A DNA stretch of 5,601 bases from Alphaproteobacteria bacterium (GTDB taxonomy: Bacteria > Pseudomonadota > Alphaproteobacteria > RF32 > CAG-239). The DNA lies in NCBI GenBank assembly GCA_017650255.1, contig JAGCFG010000114.1:1-5601 (forward strand). The letters are read 5' to 3'. The notes under the pieces are model-generated. The model was not told the origin of the DNA, ran no database searches, and was given only the letters and a program-made list of their open reading frames with translations. Positions 1 to 5,309 of this stretch are shown one piece after another; the first letter of the stretch is position 1; the number at the start of each line of letters is the position of its first letter. Both the position numbers and the translations under genes were made by a program.

Positions 1-299
1 AACATGCCAATGCCGCTGACAGTGTAATCTCGTATATGCGCAAAGGTAAAAACCCCGGTGATTATCTGATTGTCGTTTGTAACTTCACGCCGGTTGTTCG
101 CAAAAATTATCGCATTGGTGTTCCCGAAAATTGTTTTTATCAAGAAATTTTTAACAGTGATGATATAAACTACTGGGGAAGTGGCGTAAAAAATGATGGT
201 GCAAGACAAGCGCAACCACAAGGTTGGAACGAGCGTCCTTTTTCAATAGAAGTAACATTGCCTCCGCTTTCTACCATTGTTATCAAGCCGCAAAGATAA
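1..299 (+). CDS. glgB: 1,4-alpha-glucan branching enzyme GlgB, C-terminal fragment
   Basis: This is the last 98 codons of a gene whose 5' part lies outside the window. The reading frame is open from base 3 (His-Ala-Asn-Ala...) and ends at TAA 297-299. Branching enzyme (GH13) cuts alpha-1,4 chains and reattaches the piece by an alpha-1,6 bond during glycogen synthesis in the cytoplasm. Only the C-terminal all-beta domain is present here, so no catalytic residue can be checked. The assignment rests on family-typical stretches: SVISYMRKG, then VVCNFTPVVRKNYRIGVP (compare the SNFTPVPR-YR-G segment of E. coli GlgB), a Tyr-Trp-Gly-Ser-Gly segment, and the closing TLPPLSTIVI before a short basic tail. 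glgX follows 26 nt downstream, which supports the call and suggests co-transcription. The natural C-terminus looks intact. Confidence 0.93.
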   Translation, partial: HANAADSVISYMRKGKNPGDYLIVVCNFTPVVRKNYRIGVPENCFYQEIFNSDDINYWGSGVKNDGARQAQPQGWNERPFSIEVTLPPLSTIVIKPQR

Positions 300-315
300 T
301 ATATTAAAAACCATC

Positions 316-320
316 GGAGG
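316..320 (+). promoter_or_regulatory. Shine-Dalgarno sequence of glgX
   Basis: GGAGG lies 5 nt before the ATG at 326, within the 26-nt gap after the glgB stop. It fixes the glgX start. No promoter or terminator is visible in this short gap, so glgX is probably translated from the glgB transcript. Confidence 0.8.
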
Positions 321-325
321 GTGGT

Positions 326-2401
326 ATGGCAGACACAAAACCGCAACGTGGAAAAAAATATCCGCTTGGTGCAACCTATGACGGCAAAGGCGTTAACTTT
401 GCTCTCTTTTCAGCCAATGCGCAAAAAGTAGAACTATGCCTTTTTGACAAAGATGGCAAAGAAGAGCAGATTCGCTATTTGATAGATAAAAATGATAATA
501 ACATTTGGCACATATACTTGCCCAATGTCCGTCCGGGGCAGGTATACGGATATCGCGTTTATGGACCATATCAACCATCGTTAGGCAAACGCTTTAATCC
601 AAATAAACTATTGCTTGATCCATATGCAAAAAAAATTATCGGTAAACTTATTTGGAATAAGGCAATATTCGGTTATGATATCGACAGTCCTGATAAAGAT
701 TTATCATTCAGCACACTCGACAGCGCTCCTTATGTTCCGAAGTCTGTTGTCGTTGATAATAAAAAATTTAATTGGCACGACAACAATTTCAAAAGTGTAC
801 CTTCTGCACAAACCATAATATACGAATTGCATGTAAAAGGTTTTTCAAAACTTCACCCAAAAGTAAAAGATTCTTCAAGGGGAAAATTTTTAGGCATGGC
901 TGCTGCGCCAATGGTCAACTATCTCAAATGGCTCGGCATAACTTCCGTTGAAATATTGCCGTCACACGCGTTTTTTGCTGACAAAGTTTTTCCCGATAAC
1001 TACCAGCAAAGCTATTGGGGATACGAAAGTATTGCATATTTTGCCCCCGAGCCGTCATATCTCACAAATTATAATATTGACGATTTCAGAACAATGGTAG
1101 ACGCATATCATCAATCCGGTCTTGAAGTGATTATGGATGTTGTTTATAACCACACAGGCGAGGGCAATCAACTTGGCCCGACACTTTGCTATAGGGGAAT
1201 TGACAACCAATCATATTACAGACTTGATCCGGAAAATCCACGCTTATACCAAGATACAACCGGTTGCGGCGCCAGCGTAAATTTTGACAATCCGCATGTT
1301 TTGCAAATGGTAATGGATTCCTTGAGATACTGGAAAGAAGAAATGCACGTTGACGGTTTTCGTTTCGACTTAACAAGCACCTTGTGTCGCCGCCAAAATA
1401 TCTTTACTCAAAACAGTGCTTTTCTTCATATTGTTGAACAAGATCCTGTTTTGAAAAATGCAAAACTAATTGCCGAACCTTGGGATTTAGGTTATGGCGG
1501 ATATCAGCTCGGTGCTTTTCCGAGTGGTTGGTTTGAATGGAATGACCGTTATCGTGATGTTGTCAGAAGGTTTTGGAAAGGCGACCAATATCAAGTTCCT
1601 GAACTGGCAAGTCGCATTTCCGGTTCAAGTGATATGTTTGACTATAACAACAGAGATATATGGAGCAGCATAAATTTTGTAACTTCACACGACGGTTTTT
1701 GTTTGCATGACTTGCTCTGTTACAACTCAAAACACAACCTTGCCAACGGCGAAGAAAATCGCGATGGCCACAATGTCAATTACAGCTGGAATTCCGGCAT
1801 TGAGGGTGATACTGACGATATGTATATTATACAAAATCGTTTGCAACGCGCAAAATGTATAATGACAACTTTGCTTTTGTCTTTTGGAACACCGATGATA
1901 ACCTCAGGTGATGAAGTCCTAAAAAACAAATTCGGCAATAACAATCCCTATTGTCAAGACAATATTATAAATTGGATAGCATGGGAAGCCATAGATAAAC
2001 AAGACAGAGATTTTACTCGCTACGTTAAGAGCATAATAAAATTGCGTAGTAGTTTGAAAATTTTTGATAAAAAGAGCTTTTTTTCCGGCAAGGCTGATGA
2101 AAATGGTATCAAAGATTTGGTTTGGTACAATGAAAAAGGCGGAGAAATGTCTGATGCCGACTGGTATGACGGCAACAAAAAAACTTTATCATATTGCATT
2201 CACCGAAATAACAAATTCATTCTTTGCGTTATGTCTGCAAACAATACCGATATTTCATGGAAACTTCCAAATTTGGAGTACGAAGATTGGAGCTTGCTCT
2301 TGGATAGCTCAGACAAATTTAATACCAACCAAAAAATCAAATCAGGTGCAAATATCAAATTGCCCGCATGGAGCATTGTTCTTTTTCAAATAAAAAAATA
2401 G
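326..2401 (+). CDS. glgX: Glycogen debranching enzyme GlgX (GH13, isoamylase type)
   Basis: The product is 691 aa, close to the 650-720 aa usual for GlgX. The enzyme hydrolyses alpha-1,6 linkages of short side chains (typically maltotetraose stubs left by glycogen phosphorylase) in the cytoplasm. Residues about 10-100 look like an N-terminal CBM48 domain (PLGATYDGKGVNFALFSANA, then YGYRVYGPY). The GH13 barrel follows with all conserved regions: DVVYNH at 271-276, GFRFDLTS with nucleophile Asp348, IAEPWD with acid/base Glu384, and TSHDG with the transition-state stabiliser Asp456. The segment FGNNNPYCQDN near 536-546 is characteristic of the GlgX/isoamylase subfamily. A small C-terminal beta domain ends at 691. 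The ATG is chosen because GGAGG lies 5 nt upstream and the N-terminus aligns naturally with CBM48. It sits between glgB and malQ in one apparent operon. An isoamylase or TreX name would describe the same family; GlgX fits best given the neighbours. Confidence 0.96.
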   Translation: MADTKPQRGKKYPLGATYDGKGVNFALFSANAQKVELCLFDKDGKEEQIRYLIDKNDNNIWHIYLPNVRPGQVYGYRVYGPYQPSLGKRFNPNKLLLDPYAKKIIGKLIWNKAIFGYDIDSPDKDLSFSTLDSAPYVPKSVVVDNKKFNWHDNNFKSVPSAQTIIYELHVKGFSKLHPKVKDSSRGKFLGMAAAPMVNYLKWLGITSVEILPSHAFFADKVFPDNYQQSYWGYESIAYFAPEPSYLTNYNIDDFRTMVDAYHQSGLEVIMDVVYNHTGEGNQLGPTLCYRGIDNQSYYRLDPENPRLYQDTTGCGASVNFDNPHVLQMVMDSLRYWKEEMHVDGFRFDLTSTLCRRQNIFTQNSAFLHIVEQDPVLKNAKLIAEPWDLGYGGYQLGAFPSGWFEWNDRYRDVVRRFWKGDQYQVPELASRISGSSDMFDYNNRDIWSSINFVTSHDGFCLHDLLCYNSKHNLANGEENRDGHNVNYSWNSGIEGDTDDMYIIQNRLQRAKCIMTTLLLSFGTPMITSGDEVLKNKFGNNNPYCQDNIINWIAWEAIDKQDRDFTRYVKSIIKLRSSLKIFDKKSFFSGKADENGIKDLVWYNEKGGEMSDADWYDGNKKTLSYCIHRNNKFILCVMSANNTDISWKLPNLEYEDWSLLLDSSDKFNTNQKIKSGANIKLPAWSIVLFQIKK

Positions 2402-2406
2402 GGGAG
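2401..2406 (+). promoter_or_regulatory. Shine-Dalgarno sequence of malQ, overlapping the glgX stop
   Basis: GGGGAG starts on the last base of the glgX TAG (2399-2401) and sits 7 nt before the malQ ATG. This close packing suggests that ribosomes finishing glgX may help translation of malQ. Confidence 0.75.
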
Positions 2407-2413
2407 AAAAGAT

Positions 2414-4546
2414 ATGGACTACCAACTGAAAATTTTGGCATCAAAACTTGGAATTTCAACCGAATATTACAACCGATTCCTCTCAGATGAACCATATCAA
2501 ACATCAGAAAAAACATTGCGTTTTTTTGCAAATATTTTGGGCTACAAAGCATCAAACGAAGCAGAGGTTCAAGCATCTCTCGAAAAACTCAGCAAAAAAA
2601 GATGGCAACAAACTTTTGAAAATATATATGTCAGAGAGCAGGGCAATCTCACCATAGATGCAGTAATTCCGCTCAAGGATACCGAAAGTGACTTTTTGCT
2701 CTCTCTTACCAACCGGCAAAATAACAAACAAGAAGACATATCATACATTGTAAATATCACCGAAGAAAAATCTGGCAAATACATCAAAGCAAATATCGAA
2801 ATAACTTCTCCTTTGGATATAGGATATTATGACATTGTTCTCGAGATAAACAAACAAAAATACACTTCAACTTTAGCGGTTGCACCACAGTCATGTTACA
2901 AAAAAGATGAGAACAAAAAACTTTGGGGATATGCCTTACAGCTATATTCATTGCGTAGCAAACATAATTGGGGTATAGGAGATTTTACCGACCTCAAGAA
3001 CTTTGTAAAACTATGCGGAAAATCAGGTGCCGATGTAATAGGCATCAATCCCATAAATGTTCTAAACCACAGCTTTCCGGAAGAATCAAGTCCATATATG
3101 TCAATGAGCAGATTATTCCTAAATCCCATATATATAGACGTCGAAAATGTTCCGGAATTTGAAAAATCAGAAATTTCTCCTCTTTTACCGCAAATAAAAG
3201 AACTCAATGCCGCCGAATACATATCTTATGATGGTGTTTACAAGCTGAAAATGCAGGTTTTGGAAAGATTATATTCTAAGATGTCAAAAGATAAGAAACG
3301 CACTGAAGAGTTTGAAAAATTCTGCCAAGAAAAAGGTGCAGATTTAGAAAACCTGGCTGTATTTTTATGTCTTTACGAACAAAAAACCGCCTACCACGGC
3401 AAAGGGTGGCAATCTTGGGAAAAACAATATCAAAATCCTAATAATGCCGAAGTTAAAAAATTTGCTCAAGCAAATCGTGAGCGCATAAACTTTTTCAAAT
3501 TTTTACAGTTTGAATCATGGCGCCAGTTAGATTCGGTCTTCAAAGAAGTAAAAAAACAAAAACTAAAAATAGGCCTATATCGTGACTTGGCATTGGGAGT
3601 AGGGCGTGACAGTGCCGAACTGTGGAACGACGAGTCTGCCTACCTAAAACAAAGCGGAGCCGGAGCGCCCCCTGATGTATTTTTCCCGTTTGGGCAAAAA
3701 TGGGGTTTGGGGGCATTCAATCCCATAGAGCTCAAAGAGCGTGCTTATATTCCTTTTATCAAAATTCTTCGTGCAGCAATGCAAGGAGCCGGCGCTCTGC
3801 GTATTGACCATGTAATGAGCCTTATGCGCTTGTTTATAATCCCCGAGGCCAAAGATGCAGAAGGAGCATATATATATTATGACTTTGATGATATGCTTAA
3901 TATTGTAGCTTTGGAGAGCCATTTAAACCAATGTATGATAGTCGGTGAAAGTATAGGTGTAATTCCTGACGGCTTTTTGGAAAAAATTCATTCAAAAAAT
4001 ATATATTCAATGTCTGTACTGTGGGCAGAACGTTGGGACAATGGCTATGGTGAGTTCAAACAACCTTGCTACTACCCGCAAAACGTGTTTACATCGGTTG
4101 GCACTCATGATATGGCACCGCTAAAATGCTGGTGGTTCGGCTATGATATAGAAACTCCCTTCAAACTCGGCATGATAAAAACCGAGCAAGAAAAAATAAA
4201 TGCATATCACAAAAGCGAAAACGACCGTTGGCAGTTGCTCCAAGCTTTGGACAAGGCAGGAGTTTGGCCGCAAGACAACCAAAGGCACGGCGATTATATA
4301 TATGGCGAAAAATTCCCCGAAGGTTTGGAAGAAGCTGTCCATCGTTATGTAGCCAAAAGCGAGGCAGAGGTATTTTTGCTCCAGCTTGAAGATGTTTTTC
4401 AAGTTGATAAAATGCAAAATCTCCCTGGAACAAACCGCGACAAACATCCCAATTGGCGGCATAAATTACCCGTAAATCTTGAGGATATGGAACAAAACGA
4501 GGCATATTTGCGCAATATAAATATGGTCAAACAAGAGCGCGGTTAA
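2414..4546 (+). CDS. malQ: 4-alpha-glucanotransferase (amylomaltase) MalQ, GH77 long form
   Basis: The product is 710 aa, similar to E. coli MalQ (694 aa) and longer than the roughly 500-aa Thermus-type enzymes. The extra N-terminal domain (about 1-165) is diverged. The enzyme moves glucan units between malto-oligosaccharides in the cytoplasm, turning short chains such as maltotetraose into glucose and longer chains for phosphorylase. The GH77 part begins at WGYALQLYSLRSKHNWGIGDF (from 171). It continues with GLYRDLALGVG (about 387-397), GAPPDVFFPFGQKWGLGAFNP (about 417-437), ALRIDHVMSLMRL with nucleophile Asp465, VGESIGVIP with acid/base Glu512, GTHD with Asp566, and the C-terminal NLPGTNRDKHPNWRHKLP. 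Ser513 replaces the Asp usual in the GED motif. The start is supported by GGGGAG 7 nt upstream. It follows glgX by 12 nt and its stop overlaps that of the opposing small gene. No clear intrinsic terminator was found after it. Confidence 0.96.
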   Translation: MDYQLKILASKLGISTEYYNRFLSDEPYQTSEKTLRFFANILGYKASNEAEVQASLEKLSKKRWQQTFENIYVREQGNLTIDAVIPLKDTESDFLLSLTNRQNNKQEDISYIVNITEEKSGKYIKANIEITSPLDIGYYDIVLEINKQKYTSTLAVAPQSCYKKDENKKLWGYALQLYSLRSKHNWGIGDFTDLKNFVKLCGKSGADVIGINPINVLNHSFPEESSPYMSMSRLFLNPIYIDVENVPEFEKSEISPLLPQIKELNAAEYISYDGVYKLKMQVLERLYSKMSKDKKRTEEFEKFCQEKGADLENLAVFLCLYEQKTAYHGKGWQSWEKQYQNPNNAEVKKFAQANRERINFFKFLQFESWRQLDSVFKEVKKQKLKIGLYRDLALGVGRDSAELWNDESAYLKQSGAGAPPDVFFPFGQKWGLGAFNPIELKERAYIPFIKILRAAMQGAGALRIDHVMSLMRLFIIPEAKDAEGAYIYYDFDDMLNIVALESHLNQCMIVGESIGVIPDGFLEKIHSKNIYSMSVLWAERWDNGYGEFKQPCYYPQNVFTSVGTHDMAPLKCWWFGYDIETPFKLGMIKTEQEKINAYHKSENDRWQLLQALDKAGVWPQDNQRHGDYIYGEKFPEGLEEAVHRYVAKSEAEVFLLQLEDVFQVDKMQNLPGTNRDKHPNWRHKLPVNLEDMEQNEAYLRNINMVKQERG

Positions 4547-4716
4547 CTGTTCTTGATATCTTGCAAAATGGCATTAATCTGGTCGTCATTAAGAATTTCA
4601 GCAATTTTGTTAACAGATTTTATAAAATCTGCGCCTTGTTCTTTGATGTTTTCGGCATTTTTTAAAAGAAAATTCTTAAAATCCTCATTGCCGCTTTGTT
4701 CTTTATTATCAGTCAT
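4543..4716 (-). CDS. Small hypothetical protein, 57 aa
   Basis: The function is not recognised. The 57-residue product starts MTDNKEQSGNEDF and is lysine-, asparagine- and glutamate-rich. It has no cysteine, no signal peptide and no membrane segment, and reads as mostly amphipathic helix after residue about 10, which suggests a small soluble, perhaps oligomerising, cytoplasmic protein. The ATG at 4714-4716 is chosen because AAAGGA lies 6 nt upstream. The frame could be opened further to a TTG at 4803, adding 29 hydrophobic residues, but no Shine-Dalgarno precedes that codon. It converges tail-to-tail on malQ and the two TAA stops share TTAA at 4543-4546. The good ribosome site and sensible composition favour a real gene; the small size and lack of a known family keep confidence moderate. 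Confidence 0.6.
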   Translation of the reverse strand: MTDNKEQSGNEDFKNFLLKNAENIKEQGADFIKSVNKIAEILNDDQINAILQDIKNS

Positions 4717-4722
4717 GATCAG

Positions 4723-4728
4723 TCCTTT
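4723..4728 (-). promoter_or_regulatory. Shine-Dalgarno sequence of the 57-aa gene
   Basis: Read on the minus strand this is AAAGGA, 6 nt before the ATG at 4716. It decides the start in favour of the short form of the protein. Further upstream (4754-4768) there is a 5-bp inverted repeat, ATCGT-GATAA-ACGAT, which could be part of a promoter or operator; no convincing -35/-10 pair was found. Confidence 0.6.
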
Positions 4729-4795
4729 AGTGTTAATATTCTTATATGAGATAATCGTGATAAACGATATTTCAAGAGAAAAAATAAAAAAAATC

Positions 4796-4824
4796 TTGAC
4801 CAATTAAATTTTTATATGTATAAA
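4796..4824 (+). promoter_or_regulatory. Sigma70-type promoter of tRNA-Glu
   Basis: TTGACC (4796-4801) matches the -35 consensus at five of six positions. After exactly 17 bp, TATAAA (4819-4824) matches the -10 consensus at five of six. The tRNA begins 20 nt after the -10 box, so transcription would start about a dozen bases before the mature 5' end. A C-rich/G-rich stretch (AACCCCG, about 4826-4832) follows the -10, which may act as a discriminator of the kind seen at stable-RNA promoters. Confidence 0.75.
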
Positions 4825-4843
4825 CAACCCCGAAAGACGAAAT

Positions 4844-4918
4844 GGTCCCATCGTCTAATGGTTAGGACATCACCCTTTCACGGTGGTAATATGGGTTCGA
4901 ATCCCGTTGGGATCACCA
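4844..4918 (+). tRNA. tRNA-Glu (anticodon UUC)
   Basis: A complete 75-nt cloverleaf can be folded by hand. The acceptor stem GGTCCCA (4844-4850) pairs with TGGGATC (4908-4914), with one G-U. The D stem is 4853-4856 with 4865-4868, and its loop carries the GG pair. The anticodon stem is 4870-4874 with 4882-4886, and the loop CTTTCAC gives anticodon TTC at 4877-4879. The variable loop is TAAT, and the T arm has 4891-4895 pairing with 4903-4907 around loop TTCGAAT. The discriminator A4915 is followed by an encoded CCA (4916-4918). The sequence strongly resembles proteobacterial glutamate tRNAs, including the CATCGTCTA and CCTTTCACGG stretches. It decodes GAA and GAG, and glutamyl-tRNA also feeds tetrapyrrole synthesis in alphaproteobacteria-independent C5 lineages, so the second role depends on the host. 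It has its own promoter and terminator. Confidence 0.97.
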
Positions 4919-4926
4919 ATACAAAC

Positions 4927-4958
4927 AACAGCCTGCAAAATGGCTGTTTTTTCTTTTT
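4927..4958 (+). terminator. Rho-independent terminator of tRNA-Glu
   Basis: AACAGCC (4927-4933) pairs with GGCTGTT (4942-4948) around an 8-nt loop. The hairpin runs straight into a T-rich tract (TTTTTTCTTTTT, ending at 4958). It starts 8 nt after the CCA end, so the tRNA appears to be a single-gene transcript. Confidence 0.85.
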
Positions 4959-4986
4959 AAATCAAGCACTTAAACGAGTTCGAATC
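4959..4986 (+). repeat. Degenerate direct repeat, copy 1
   Basis: This copy reads AAATCAAGCACTTAAACG then AGTTCGAATC. Compared with copy 2 at 5050-5076, 23 of 28 aligned columns are identical, with one single-base gap. The 3' half (GAGTTCGAATC) looks like the T loop of a tRNA, but no stem or acceptor pairing surrounds it. It begins directly after the tRNA-Glu terminator. Confidence 0.5.
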
Positions 4987-5030
4987 TTTGTTTTTCAAAA
5001 ATGCGCATTTTGGGAAATTTTACGAACTTG
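4975..5030 (+). other. Long imperfect hairpin with a 14-bp palindromic core
   Basis: CGAGTTCG (4975-4982) pairs with CGAACTTG (5023-5030) in eight pairs, one of them G-U. At the centre, AAAATGCGCATTTT (4998-5011) is a perfect palindrome. Some of the sequence between can also pair (TTT 4987-4989 with AAA 5015-5017). The structure could form in RNA, or act as a cruciform or binding site in DNA. It lies downstream of the tRNA terminator and lacks a T tract, so it is not an obvious terminator. Confidence 0.4.
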
Positions 5031-5049
5031 ATATAGCAAGAATACAATA

Positions 5050-5076
5050 AAATCAGGCACTTAAGCAGTTGGAGTC
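5050..5076 (+). repeat. Degenerate direct repeat, copy 2
   Basis: This copy reads AAATCAGGCACTTAAGC then AGTTGGAGTC, 91 bp downstream of copy 1. Most differences are A/G transitions, as expected for an old duplication. The following bases CCCGCC have no counterpart in copy 1. Confidence 0.5.
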
Positions 5077-5205
5077 CCGCCAAAGTTGTGGTACGCATTT
5101 GACTTGGTTGATGCAATAATTTTTACTGTGTTGTGTATTAATCTGGTTTTTGAGGCCTTCATTACGCGCGCATGTACGTGCAACTAGTGCTTTTTCCAGT
5201 AGAAT

Positions 5206-5243
5206 GGACTTGTGTTTTTCAAAAATGTAAGTCTAAAACACAA
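5206..5243 (+). other. Two mutually exclusive hairpins before the downstream gene
   Basis: In RNA read from the + strand, 5206-5218 can pair with 5222-5234 in 13 consecutive pairs (four of them G-U) around a 3-nt loop. Alternatively, TTGTGTTTT (5210-5218) can pair with AAAACACAA (5235-5243) in nine Watson-Crick pairs. The shared left arm means only one can form at a time. On the minus strand the wobble pairs become A-C mismatches, so any RNA role would be on the + strand. No T tract follows. The next gene starts 66 nt downstream. Confidence 0.35.
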
Positions 5244-5295
5244 ATTAAAAAAAGGTTTTACTCTTTCTTAAAACAGCATAAAGTAGGATAAAAAT

Positions 5296-5301
5296 AAGGA
5301 G
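5296..5301 (+). promoter_or_regulatory. Shine-Dalgarno sequence of the gene at 5310
   Basis: AAGGAG is a near-ideal ribosome binding site, 8 nt before the ATG at 5310-5312. It is the main evidence that the right-edge reading frame is a real gene and that 5310 is its start. Confidence 0.8.
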
Positions 5302-5309
5302 TTTTGCTA

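Larger units (their letters stand above)
4959..5309. other. Structured 351-bp spacer with no convincing gene
   Basis: No open frame here has both a plausible start and a ribosome site until the ATG at 5310. The spacer holds two copies of a degenerate direct repeat (4959-4986 and 5050-5076), two exact copies of a 15-bp AT-rich word (4989-5003 and 5213-5227), and a long imperfect hairpin (4975-5030). It also holds a GC-rich near-palindrome (5170-5181) and two overlapping hairpins (5206-5243). The promoter of the gene at 5310 should lie here. A weak candidate is TTTACT at 5257-5262 with TAAAGT at 5279-5284, separated by 16 bp. The spacer may be the decayed edge of a mobile element inserted next to the tRNA or may encode a small RNA; neither is shown. 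Confidence 0.6.

Noticed and set aside
2064..2393. A 109-codon + strand frame in another phase of glgX
   Set aside because: It overlaps the conserved C-terminal part of GlgX and has the composition of an out-of-frame translation.
4121..4505. Two overlapping minus-strand frames of 113-114 codons within malQ
   Set aside because: Both lie entirely inside the well-conserved malQ coding frame and have no ribosome site or recognisable product.
4717..4803. A 29-residue N-terminal extension of the 57-aa protein from TTG 4803, giving a hydrophobic leader
   Set aside because: The TTG has no Shine-Dalgarno, the AT-rich DNA makes Phe/Ile-rich translation by chance, and a good AAAGGA precedes the ATG at 4716.
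4553..4807. An 84-codon + strand frame opposite the 57-aa gene
   Set aside because: It is the antisense shadow of the minus-strand gene, which has the better ribosome site and composition.
4975..4990. A second, partial tRNA suggested by GAGTTCGAATC
   Set aside because: The T-loop-like bases are not flanked by a T stem or an acceptor stem, so it is not a functional tRNA; it is kept only as a possible relic.
4816..5031. A 71-codon + strand frame starting just after the -35 box of the tRNA promoter
   Set aside because: It runs through the tRNA-Glu and its terminator, has no ribosome site and no sensible protein composition; it is a chance frame.
5099..5127. Alternative promoter TTGACT, 17 bp, TTTACT
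   Set aside because: The -35 is good but the -10 is weak, and it would leave a leader of about 175 nt; not distinguishable from chance.
5257..5284. Promoter for the 5310 gene (TTTACT, 16 bp, TAAAGT)
   Set aside because: Each box matches the consensus at only four of six positions, and many such pairs occur by chance in AT-rich DNA; noted in the spacer entry only.
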